Assembly: GCF_014692515.1 (NCBI RefSeq)
Contig: NZ_JACOIK010000006.1
Location: 62,001 to 126,000, forward strand
Length of the DNA: 64,000 nucleotides
Origin: Sphingobacterium micropteri
GTDB lineage: Bacteria > Bacteroidota > Bacteroidia > Sphingobacteriales > Sphingobacteriaceae
Direction of reading: 5' to 3'
Made by a program: the position numbers and the translations under genes. Below are positions 35,687-43,539 of the stretch, piece by piece. Within the stretch, counting starts at the first letter, position 1. Every line of letters starts with the position of its first letter. Below the pieces are notes generated by a model. That model did no database searches. It was not told where the DNA came from and saw only the letters and a list, made by a program, of their open reading frames with translations.

Positions 35687-36967
35687 ATGAACAGAAAAGA
35701 TTTTATAAAGATTTCATCGATTTTTGCTGCATCTGCTTTTATGCCTTTTTCTGAAGCTCTTGCTGGCCAAGCACTCCTTAGGGTGGGCTTGATCGGCGCG
35801 CACGGAATGGGATGGGCAAATTTAAATGCGATATTGAAGAATGCGAATGTGCGATGTACTGCGCTGTGTGATGTAGATGAGAATGTGTTGGAAAAACGTT
35901 CCGCTGAACTAGCTGAGCGAGGTATAAAAGTCAAAACATTTGTTTCCCACCAAGATATGTTGGCGGAAGATATAGTCGATGTGGTCATTATCGCCACGCC
36001 TGATCACTGGCATTGTCTACAGCTCATAGACGCCGTCAAATCGGGAAAGCATGTTTACCTGGAAAAGCCAATTGGTAATTCCGTACAGGAATGTGATTTG
36101 ATGGTCAAGGCCGTTGATAACAGTTCAAGTATCGTGCAGGTGGGTCAGTGGCAACGAAGTCAGCAACATTTTCGGGATGCTATTGATTTCGTGCATTCGG
36201 GGAAATTAGGAAAAGTAAGAACGGTAAAGGCATGGTCCTATGTGGATTGGAAAAAAACTATTGACAAAAAGCCGGATGCGCCGGTTCCTGCAGGTGTACA
36301 TTATGATCGATGGTTAGGTCCAGCACCTCGGAGACCTTTCAATCCAAATCGTTTCCATTTTGAGTTCCGTTGGTTTTGGGATTATGCAGGTGGACTCATG
36401 ACCGACTGGGGCGTGCATATGCTGGATTATGCGCTACTGGGCATGAAAGTTTCCGATCCGATATCTGTTATGGCTTCTGGTGGTAAATATGCAGATCCAA
36501 ATGGTGCTGCGGAAACACCGGATACCATGAATGTGGTTTATGAATTTGAAGACTTCAGTATACAGTGGGAGCACGCTTTGGGATTAGGGCTGGGACCATA
36601 CGGAAGAAATCATGGTGTTGCTTTCATTGGTAACAATGGTACCCTGGTTTTGAATCGAGATGGCTGGGAGGTCATTCCGGAAAAAGGAAAAATGGAAGCG
36701 GTTTCCCTTCAAAAACCGAAAGACAATGGGTTGGACGTTCATATGCAGAACTTTGTGCAGGCGATAGCAAAGAGAGATCGTAACCTGTTGCATGCGCCTA
36801 TCCACGTTGGGGCGCATATCGCCAATTTCTGTCAGATGGGGAATATTGCCTATCGGACAGGTGAGAAACTATATTGGGATAAGACGAAACATAAGTTTAC
36901 GGACAAAAAGGCCAACAGTTATTTATTAGCAGAATACCAGAATGGATATAAATTGCCGAAAGTTTAG
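35687..36967 (+). CDS. Gfo/Idh/MocA-family oxidoreductase (copy 1), exported
   Basis: A 426-residue NAD(P)-dependent dehydrogenase-type protein. I choose ATG 35687, which opens an Arg-Lys signal sequence (1-26) resembling a Tat signal. The Rossmann motif is GLIGAHGMGW (34-43), and the family EKP motif is at 126-128 with the catalytic Lys. Exported members carry a tightly bound nicotinamide cofactor. In Bacteroides operons such proteins act as glycoside 3-oxidoreductases feeding DUF1080 lyases. The next gene here, 15 bp downstream, is a double DUF1080 protein, so that role is likely (inference). Confidence 0.88.
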   Translation: MNRKDFIKISSIFAASAFMPFSEALAGQALLRVGLIGAHGMGWANLNAILKNANVRCTALCDVDENVLEKRSAELAERGIKVKTFVSHQDMLAEDIVDVVIIATPDHWHCLQLIDAVKSGKHVYLEKPIGNSVQECDLMVKAVDNSSSIVQVGQWQRSQQHFRDAIDFVHSGKLGKVRTVKAWSYVDWKKTIDKKPDAPVPAGVHYDRWLGPAPRRPFNPNRFHFEFRWFWDYAGGLMTDWGVHMLDYALLGMKVSDPISVMASGGKYADPNGAAETPDTMNVVYEFEDFSIQWEHALGLGLGPYGRNHGVAFIGNNGTLVLNRDGWEVIPEKGKMEAVSLQKPKDNGLDVHMQNFVQAIAKRDRNLLHAPIHVGAHIANFCQMGNIAYRTGEKLYWDKTKHKFTDKKANSYLLAEYQNGYKLPKV

Positions 36968-36982
36968 GGCGTTTAAAATAAA

Positions 36983-38374
36983 ATGAAAATGAACACAGTA
37001 TCAAAATTTTTAATTGCTGCGGTTGCAGGAATGATAGCTTACCAGCCTATACAGGTGGAAGCACAACAAAGTAAAGGAAAATGGAAAGACCTGTTTGATG
37101 GCAAAACACTACAAGGGTGGAAGCCAGTGGGCGGAAAAGCTCCGTATACCGTGGAAGATGGTGCGATAGTAGGAACGATGACCAAAGGTACGCCTAACTC
37201 TTTTTTGATTACAGAGCAGGAATATGGTGATTTTATCTTGGAGGTTGATGTAAAATTAGAGGGAGATAGAACGAATTCCGGTATCCAGACACGTAGTCAT
37301 TACGATGCTAATGCAAATAATGGTGAAGGTAAGGTATATGGCAGACAAGTAGAGATTGATCCCTCCGAACGCGCATGGACTGGCGGTATCTACGACGAAG
37401 CGCGTCGTGGATGGCTCTATCCCTTGGACCTGAATGAGGCGGCAAAATCGGCTTACAAAGCGAATGAGTTTAACCGTATACGCATCGAGGCTATTGGTGA
37501 TGAAACACGCACATGGGTGAACGATATTCCCGTATCCCATGTTATTGATACAATTGACAGAACGGGTTTTATAGGTCTGCAGGTACACAGCATCTCCGCT
37601 GATCTACACGGTAAGAAAGTATACTTTAAAAATATCCGCATCCAAACACAAAAACTGAAACCGAAACCCTTTTCCAAAGATGTATTTGTTGTTAACCTGA
37701 AACCTAATGACTTAAGCAGTGCGGAAAAGAAATCAGGTGTTAAATTGTTGTTTGATGGCCACAAAGCGGATCAATGGCGTAGCGTACGTGGCGATGAATT
37801 TCCGGCGAAAGGATGGAAAGTAGGCAACGGAGAGATTACCGTAATGAAATCGGACGGTGGTGAGTCTACCAATGGTGGCGATATCATTACAAAAGATCAA
37901 TATGCTGTTTTTGACTTATCTTTTGAGTTTAAACTGACGCCAGGGGCAAACAGTGGGGTGAAATATTTTGTGACACTGAAAGAAAAAACTAAAGGTTCTG
38001 CGATCGGGCTTGAGTTTCAGGTGCTTGATGACGAAAAGCACCCAGATGCAAAAATGGGACGTGACGGAAACCGGACGCTAGCCTCCTTGTATGATCTGAT
38101 CACATCTAATAAAGACCGACGTGCGCGCCGGCCAATAGGCGAATGGAACCGTGGTCGAGTAGTTGTCTCGGAAGACAATACGGTCACACACTATTTGAAC
38201 GGTGTGAAGATGGTTGAATACAAACGTGGATCGCAAGATTATCTTGATCTGGTTGCGAAAAGTAAATATAAGGACTGGGATAATTTTGGACAGGCACCAC
38301 AGGGACATATCCTGTTGCAAGATCATGGAGACAACGTATCTTTCAGAAATATTAAGATCAAGAAAATTAAGTAA
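36983..38374 (+). CDS. Tandem DUF1080 protein, putative 3-keto-glycoside hydrolase/lyase
   Basis: A 463-residue secreted protein (signal 1-29, VEAQQ) with two DUF1080 (3-keto-disaccharide hydrolase) domains: one at about 31-215 opening with WKDLFDGKTLQGW, one at about 245-462 opening with KLLFDGHKADQWRS. Both show the concanavalin-like sandwich pattern with NSGIQTR and NSGVKYF strands. DUF1080 proteins cleave glycosides already oxidised at C3. Single-domain members of about 220-280 residues are usual; the fused pair may combine two specificities or two reaction steps. It lies between two Gfo/Idh/MocA genes, which supports the oxidise-then-eliminate scheme. Confidence 0.87.
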   Translation: MKMNTVSKFLIAAVAGMIAYQPIQVEAQQSKGKWKDLFDGKTLQGWKPVGGKAPYTVEDGAIVGTMTKGTPNSFLITEQEYGDFILEVDVKLEGDRTNSGIQTRSHYDANANNGEGKVYGRQVEIDPSERAWTGGIYDEARRGWLYPLDLNEAAKSAYKANEFNRIRIEAIGDETRTWVNDIPVSHVIDTIDRTGFIGLQVHSISADLHGKKVYFKNIRIQTQKLKPKPFSKDVFVVNLKPNDLSSAEKKSGVKLLFDGHKADQWRSVRGDEFPAKGWKVGNGEITVMKSDGGESTNGGDIITKDQYAVFDLSFEFKLTPGANSGVKYFVTLKEKTKGSAIGLEFQVLDDEKHPDAKMGRDGNRTLASLYDLITSNKDRRARRPIGEWNRGRVVVSEDNTVTHYLNGVKMVEYKRGSQDYLDLVAKSKYKDWDNFGQAPQGHILLQDHGDNVSFRNIKIKKIK

Positions 38375-38396
38375 TTACCGCTAAACAAAGAAAAAT

Positions 38397-39812
38397 ATGA
38401 ACCATTATCTATCACGTCGTAGTTTTATCGGCCGTGCCGTCATGGCAGGCGGAGGTGTACTATTGGCGAATAGCGTTTTAGGGAAAATACCTTTCGCCTC
38501 TGCGAATGAGCGAGTGAATCTGGCTTGCGTAGGCGTAGGAAATCGCGCAGGTGAAATCATCCGTGATCTGTACAAAACAGGGCTTTGTAATATTGTTGCG
38601 CTGTGCGATGTCGATATGAATGCCAAACATACACAGGCTATTTTAAAGATGTTTCCAGACGTTCCTCGTTTTCAAGATTTTAGGGAAATGTTCGACAAAA
38701 TGGGCAATCAAATTGACGCGGTTTCGATCGGTACGCCGGATTTTGCCCATTTCGCGATAACCATGACGGCTTTGGAGCTGGGCAAGCACGTATATGTCGA
38801 GAAGCCGATGGCGCAGACATTCTGGGAAGTAGAACTGATGATGCAAAAAGCACGGAAGCATAGTAAGGTGGTCACCCAAATGGGTAACCAAGGGCATTCC
38901 GAAGCAAACTATTTCCAGTTCAAAGCGTGGAAAGATGCTGGAATCATCAAGGATGTCACCCGGATTGATGCACATATGAATAATGCACGCCGTTGGCACA
39001 CTTGGGATCCAAATATGAAAAATTTTCCACCGGCAGAAAAGATTCCATCTACCTTAGATTGGGAATTATGGCAAATGCAAACGTTGGGACATGACTACAA
39101 CAAAGATTTTGTCAACGGTCAATGGCGCTGTTGGTATGATTTCGGAATGGGAGCATTGGGCGACTGGGGTGCACATATCTTGGATACCGCACACGAGTTT
39201 CTGGAACTGGGTCTGCCCACACAGGTGGAGGCTACGTATTTGGAAGGACATAACGCTTTCTTTTTCCCTATGTCGTCCACCATTAAGTTCCATTTTCCAA
39301 AACGGAAAAAAATGCCGGCTGTAGACATCACCTGGTATGATGGATTGGACAACCTACCTGAAATTCCAGAAGGCTATGGTGTTTCGGGGTTAGATCCTAA
39401 TATTCCGCCACCGAGTACAGGTGAATTGGAGCCGGCAAAGCTTAACCCAGGAAAGATTATCTACGGAAAAGACCTGACTTTTAAGGGAGGTTCCCACGGG
39501 AGTACACTGCAAATTATTCCGGAGTCGAAAGCTAAGGATTTAGCGAATAAGCTTCCAGAGGTTCCGCAGTCTCCTTCTAACCATTTTGCGAATTTCTTAA
39601 AAGCTTGTAAAGGCGAAGAAAAGACAAGATCATCTTTTGATATTGCGGGACCGTTGAGTCAAGTGTTCTGCTTAGGAGTCATCAGCCAGCGATTAAACGG
39701 CAAAATAGAATTTGACCCTATAAAAAAAGAGATTACTAACGATAAATTTGCAAATGCATTGTTGGTAGGACCGCCACCAGCTAAAGGTTGGGAACAATAT
39801 TATAAAGTCTAA
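38397..39812 (+). CDS. Gfo/Idh/MocA-family oxidoreductase (copy 2), Tat-exported
   Basis: A 471-residue protein with a clear twin-arginine signal (SRRSFIG, R7/R8, then AVMAGGGVLLANS). The cofactor-binding segment is ACVGVGNRAGE (43-53) and the EKP motif is at 135-137. Tat export implies that it folds around its nicotinamide cofactor in the cytoplasm and works in the periplasm. The C-terminal part is longer than in copy 1, with Pro-rich loops around 335-345. The two copies could oxidise and re-reduce C3 of different sugars, recycling the bound cofactor (inference). It ends the operon; a perfect terminator follows 1 bp after the stop. Confidence 0.9.
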   Translation: MNHYLSRRSFIGRAVMAGGGVLLANSVLGKIPFASANERVNLACVGVGNRAGEIIRDLYKTGLCNIVALCDVDMNAKHTQAILKMFPDVPRFQDFREMFDKMGNQIDAVSIGTPDFAHFAITMTALELGKHVYVEKPMAQTFWEVELMMQKARKHSKVVTQMGNQGHSEANYFQFKAWKDAGIIKDVTRIDAHMNNARRWHTWDPNMKNFPPAEKIPSTLDWELWQMQTLGHDYNKDFVNGQWRCWYDFGMGALGDWGAHILDTAHEFLELGLPTQVEATYLEGHNAFFFPMSSTIKFHFPKRKKMPAVDITWYDGLDNLPEIPEGYGVSGLDPNIPPPSTGELEPAKLNPGKIIYGKDLTFKGGSHGSTLQIIPESKAKDLANKLPEVPQSPSNHFANFLKACKGEEKTRSSFDIAGPLSQVFCLGVISQRLNGKIEFDPIKKEITNDKFANALLVGPPPAKGWEQYYKV

Positions 39813-39813
39813 G

Positions 39814-39854
39814 GAAACAAAAAAGGAACTGAAAGCCAGTTCCTTTTTTGTTTC
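39814..39854 (+). terminator. Perfect 18-bp rho-independent terminator
   Basis: Arms 39814-39831 and 39837-39854 are perfect complements with a 5-nt loop, and the distal arm contains a run of seven T. It separates the GH43/oxidoreductase/DUF1080 operon from the sulfatase gene starting at 39894. The A/T runs are symmetric, so it can work in both directions. Confidence 0.93.
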
Positions 39855-39893
39855 ACTCAAATACATCGTATCGCTAATCAAAGCGTAGAACAC

Positions 39894-41369
39894 ATGAAGA
39901 ATTTAGTGTTATTTTTGATGGTGATAAATTTCATCATCTGCGGTGGCGACTTGACGGCCATTATGCCGACTGTACAGGCCCAGCAACCAAACAAACCAAA
40001 TTTTGTTTTCTTTATTACCGATGACATTGGATGGGATGATTTAGCGTGCTACGGGAATCCAAACGTTAGGACACCAAATATCGATAGTTTGGCTGCACGA
40101 GGACTTAAGTTTGAAAATGCATACCTGACAACCAGTAGTTGTAGTCCAAGTCGTTCTAGTATTATTACAGGTCGATATCCACACAATACGGGAGCACCGG
40201 AACTACATGATCCGCTTCCTAAGGGTCAAGTCATGTTTCCACAGCTATTGAAAGAAGCAGGATATTATACGGTGTTGTCCGGTAAGAACCATATGGGGCC
40301 ACAAACGAAGCACGCGTTTGATATGATTTCGCCAGGAAAGGGCCCGGGGGGAGAAGAGGATTGGAACGAGATTATAGAAAGCAGGCCTAAAGACAAACCG
40401 TTTTTCTTTTGGTTTGCGTCACACGATGCGCATCGCGACTGGCAGATTAACGATAAAGGAACCGTATACAATCCCGAGGATATCATCGTGCCGCCGATGT
40501 TATACGATGGCCCACAGACACGTGAGGATCTGGCAGCGTATTATCATGAAGTATCACGCGCGGATTACTATTTGGGGGAAATTGTCAAAGCACTGAAGAA
40601 ACAAGGAGTTTTGGAGAATACGTATATCATCTTTATGAGTGACAATGGTCGGCCTTTTCCAAGAAATAAAGGAAGGTTATATGATAGCGGGATCAAAACG
40701 CCTTTCATTGTCTATGGCCCCGATGTAGATAAGGGGAGTACAACTGCTTTAATAAGCTCGGTGGATATTGCACCGACCATTTTGCATTTGACGGGTAATA
40801 AGATCGATGATCACATGCAAGGAGCAAGTTTTCATCCCATTTTACAGGACAAGGAATGGTCTCACCTCCGTGATTTTGTTTTTGCGGAGCATAACTGGCA
40901 TGTTTTTCAGGCACATGAACGCATGGTACGATACAAAGATTGGGTATATATCCGAAATGCTTTTCCCGAACGTCAAAATTTGCTGGGTGAATCCACACGT
41001 CAGTTTCCTGCAGGACGGGAATTATGGGACGCTCATGAGAAGAAGTTGACTTCACCAGAGCAAGAGGATGTTTTTCTTGTTCCGCGTGAGCGCGAAGAAT
41101 TGTACAATCTGGGTACCGATCCTTACCAGTTTAAAAATCTTGTTTCCGATAAAAAACACCAGGAATCACTCGATTACTTGCGGAAAGCGATGGATCACTG
41201 GATCGAAGAAACGGGCGATTCTGTTCCAAAACACCCTACACCGGATAGGGATGATGTGAACGGAAAGCGTTTGCCGGTAGAATGGAAAAAGGGGGAAAGA
41301 GCAGGGGCAAGTAAGCAGGCTGAAAGCATTAAATTAAAAGGACCTCTGAGGATACAGGATTTGCGGTGA
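39894..41369 (+). CDS. S1-family sulfatase (sulfatase 2)
   Basis: A 491-residue secreted sulfatase (signal about 1-30). Metal ligands D43/D44 lie in ITDDIGWDD, and the formylglycine Cys is C83 in SSCSPSRSS. Further on come GKNHMGP, HDAHRDWQ and MSDNGRPFPR, an order that resembles N-sulfoglucosamine sulfohydrolase-type enzymes (S1_8-like). It differs clearly from sulfatase 1, so the two probably remove different sulfate groups. It is cut off from the operon before it by a strong terminator and from the sigma factor after it by 120 bp, so it may have its own promoter in the 39-bp gap, or depend on partial read-through. Confidence 0.92.
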   Translation: MKNLVLFLMVINFIICGGDLTAIMPTVQAQQPNKPNFVFFITDDIGWDDLACYGNPNVRTPNIDSLAARGLKFENAYLTTSSCSPSRSSIITGRYPHNTGAPELHDPLPKGQVMFPQLLKEAGYYTVLSGKNHMGPQTKHAFDMISPGKGPGGEEDWNEIIESRPKDKPFFFWFASHDAHRDWQINDKGTVYNPEDIIVPPMLYDGPQTREDLAAYYHEVSRADYYLGEIVKALKKQGVLENTYIIFMSDNGRPFPRNKGRLYDSGIKTPFIVYGPDVDKGSTTALISSVDIAPTILHLTGNKIDDHMQGASFHPILQDKEWSHLRDFVFAEHNWHVFQAHERMVRYKDWVYIRNAFPERQNLLGESTRQFPAGRELWDAHEKKLTSPEQEDVFLVPREREELYNLGTDPYQFKNLVSDKKHQESLDYLRKAMDHWIEETGDSVPKHPTPDRDDVNGKRLPVEWKKGERAGASKQAESIKLKGPLRIQDLR

Positions 41370-41489
41370 AAATTATATCTGCCGCTAAAAAGATATCATA
41401 ATTTTCGTATCTTCATGGCGCATAAATAGAAAGCGCTATATTATAAATCAAAAGTCGTAAATAACATCTTGCTATTGTAGAGATGGACT

Positions 41490-42092
41490 ATGAAACACCT
41501 AAAAAGTCATACGGATGAAGCATTGGTTGTCTTATTGAATAATAACGACGAAAGAGCTTTTTTGGAGATTTATGATCGGTATAAAGATGAACTGGCGACT
41601 CATCTTATCCGGCTGCTACATTCCTCCGAATTGGCCGAAGAGGTGTTGCAAGAGGTGTTTATAATGTTATGGGAAAAGCGACATGACATGGATGCTTCAA
41701 AGTCCGTTCCGGCTTACCTATACCGGAGCGCAATAAATAAAACCAAGAATGTATTTCGTAAAATAGCGAACGACAATCGTCTGCGGGAAGAATTTCTGAC
41801 GTACTGTAGAACGGCGAATAGTAATATCGTGGAGGAGTGGATGGAAAATAAGGAAATTCAACAATTACTGCAGACATTGTTAGATCGCTTACCACCTCAG
41901 CAAAAGAAAGTATATATGCTTTGCAAGCTTGATGGATTAAGCTATAAAGAGGTGAGTGAAAAGTTAAAAATATCGATAACGACTGTTAATAGTCATATTA
42001 GAAATGCCAATATTTTCTTAAAAGGAGAACTTAAAAATCAATCGGAGCTTTCTGGATTTTTATATACCGCGCTTATTCTTCTCTTTTTTTAA
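41490..42092 (+). CDS. ECF RNA polymerase sigma factor (FecI-like)
   Basis: A 200-residue sigma-70 factor of the extracytoplasmic-function type. Region 2 (about 20-90) has FLEIYDRYKDEL and ELAEEVLQEVFIMLWEKR. Region 4 (about 130-180) has LPPQQKKVYMLCKLDGLSYKEVSEKL and a helix-turn-helix with TVNSHIRNA. The C-terminus is strongly hydrophobic (LYTALILLFF). FecR, an STN-domain SusC and a SusD follow in order, which is the usual layout for trans-envelope induction: substrate binding to SusC releases the sigma factor through FecR. Confidence 0.95.
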   Translation: MKHLKSHTDEALVVLLNNNDERAFLEIYDRYKDELATHLIRLLHSSELAEEVLQEVFIMLWEKRHDMDASKSVPAYLYRSAINKTKNVFRKIANDNRLREEFLTYCRTANSNIVEEWMENKEIQQLLQTLLDRLPPQQKKVYMLCKLDGLSYKEVSEKLKISITTVNSHIRNANIFLKGELKNQSELSGFLYTALILLFF

Positions 42093-42166
42093 TTTTTCTT
42101 GCTGATTATCAGTGTGTTGGAAAATATATCTTATTCTCTTTGCTTGCTTTTGGCATTTGAGGTGTA

Positions 42167-43387
42167 ATGTATAAAGTTAGCCGAAATATTATAATGGGTA
42201 AGAGCCAATACGATATCGAAGTATTATGTAGAAAATATATAGACCGCTCTATTTCTGAGGAAGAAGTAGTAGAAATGCTAGACTATTTTAAAGATCATGG
42301 TATACCAGAAGAGTTTGATCATCTTTTGCGTAAAGAATTCTCGAACACGATCGCGCACAGTCCATCCAGGGATGTAGAAGACCTGACCGATAAGGTAAAA
42401 TTAAAGTTGAAAAAACATATTGCATCGAAAAAGAAATCGGATTTATATCGTTGGCTTCCTTATGTGGCGGCTGTGTTTATATCAGGGATGATCGCGATTT
42501 CATGGTTTATATTCTCACCGAAAGCTGATGATACCGTTGTGTCTGAAATAGATATTATGCCGGGAGGAAATAAAGCAAAGATAACACTTGCCGACGGCAG
42601 GATACTCACGTTGGACGAAAGTCGTGATGGTATTGTCGTCGATGGACAAGAGATCACGTATAATGATGGAACATCCACTGTCTTAGCATTGGAATCATCT
42701 TCTCCACAATGGTTGGCCCTAAGTACACCACGTGGCGGAACATATAAAGTTACGCTGGCCGACGGAACAACGGTGTGGTTAAACGCTGAATCAACGCTAA
42801 AATATCCCACCCATTTCGCTAAAGGAGAGCGCGTCGTGGAATTGGAAGGAGAAGCTTATTTCGATGTAAAACGTGTACAAACTGATAACCAGGCCGCGCA
42901 ATTTAAACCATTTAAAGTCGTCAGCGCCAACCAAACGATTACAGTTTTAGGTACGGAGTTTAATATTTCGGCTTACCGCGATGAAGAGGAAACGAAGACC
43001 ACCTTGGTGGATGGTAAAGTTCGTGTCGCAACACGTCGATCTGGTGAAGACATGACACTTCTTCCTGGTGAACAGGGAAAGAATGGGAAGAATGGACTAG
43101 AAAAATATAAAGTGGATGTATACGATTATATAGACTGGAAGAACGGCGAATTCGTATTCCGCAACGAGACGGCAAAAGAAGTATTGCAACGCATAGCACG
43201 CTGGTATGATATTGCGATTGATTATAGGGGCTATGTGCCTTCTGATGAGGTTTTCTCGGGCAGTATCTCACGGAATAGTAATCTACAGACAGTCTTGAAC
43301 ATTTTACGAGAGGCAGGCGATGTGATATTTGAAGTCAAAGATCGGACGGTTGCCGTCCGTAACAAGGTTAAAAATGCAATCCAATAA
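42167..43387 (+). CDS. FecR-family anti-sigma factor
   Basis: A 406-residue inner-membrane regulator. The N-terminal cytoplasmic part (1-95), which would hold the sigma factor, is followed by a membrane helix (about 98-118; YVAAVFISGMIAISWFIF), a FecR domain (about 180-300; ALSTPRGGTYKVTLADG) and a DUF4974 domain (about 320-400; EFVFRNETAKEVLQRIARWYDI). The start ATG 42167 has a GAGG-like sequence just before it; an internal ATG at 42194 is the alternative. The DUF4974 domain is expected to contact the STN domain of the SusC encoded next. It lies 74 bp after the sigma factor. Confidence 0.95.
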   Translation: MYKVSRNIIMGKSQYDIEVLCRKYIDRSISEEEVVEMLDYFKDHGIPEEFDHLLRKEFSNTIAHSPSRDVEDLTDKVKLKLKKHIASKKKSDLYRWLPYVAAVFISGMIAISWFIFSPKADDTVVSEIDIMPGGNKAKITLADGRILTLDESRDGIVVDGQEITYNDGTSTVLALESSSPQWLALSTPRGGTYKVTLADGTTVWLNAESTLKYPTHFAKGERVVELEGEAYFDVKRVQTDNQAAQFKPFKVVSANQTITVLGTEFNISAYRDEEETKTTLVDGKVRVATRRSGEDMTLLPGEQGKNGKNGLEKYKVDVYDYIDWKNGEFVFRNETAKEVLQRIARWYDIAIDYRGYVPSDEVFSGSISRNSNLQTVLNILREAGDVIFEVKDRTVAVRNKVKNAIQ

Positions 43388-43430
43388 ACCCTAAAAAAAG
43401 CTTATGTTATGATTTAGCGACGAGAAGAAC

Positions 43431-43462
43431 AAAAAAACCGAAAGTGCGACCAACACTTTCGG
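43431..43462 (-). terminator. Terminator-like hairpin in minus orientation between FecR and SusC
   Basis: Arms 43438-43446 and 43454-43462 are perfect 9-bp complements with a 7-nt loop. The run of seven A at 43431-43437 becomes a T run on the minus strand, so the structure is a textbook terminator only for antisense transcription. No minus-strand gene precedes it. Confidence 0.6.
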
Positions 43463-43467
43463 CAATA

Positions 43468-43480
43468 TCTGCCAGGCAGA
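43468..43480. promoter_or_regulatory. Perfect 13-bp palindrome upstream of the STN-domain SusC
   Basis: TCTGCC and GGCAGA flank a single central A. It lies 5 bp after the antisense terminator-like hairpin and 60 bp before the SusC start, where a regulator-binding site would be expected. Function unknown. Confidence 0.35.
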
Positions 43481-43539
43481 AAATGTTCAGGACAACTTAT
43501 GAAGCTATAGATATTCAATTGAACCAAACAGTATTGTAA

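Noticed and set aside
43388..43539. Possible small RNA or riboswitch between FecR and SusC, suggested by stacked hairpins
   Set aside because: The hairpin is a terminator only on the opposite strand and no known riboswitch pattern is visible.
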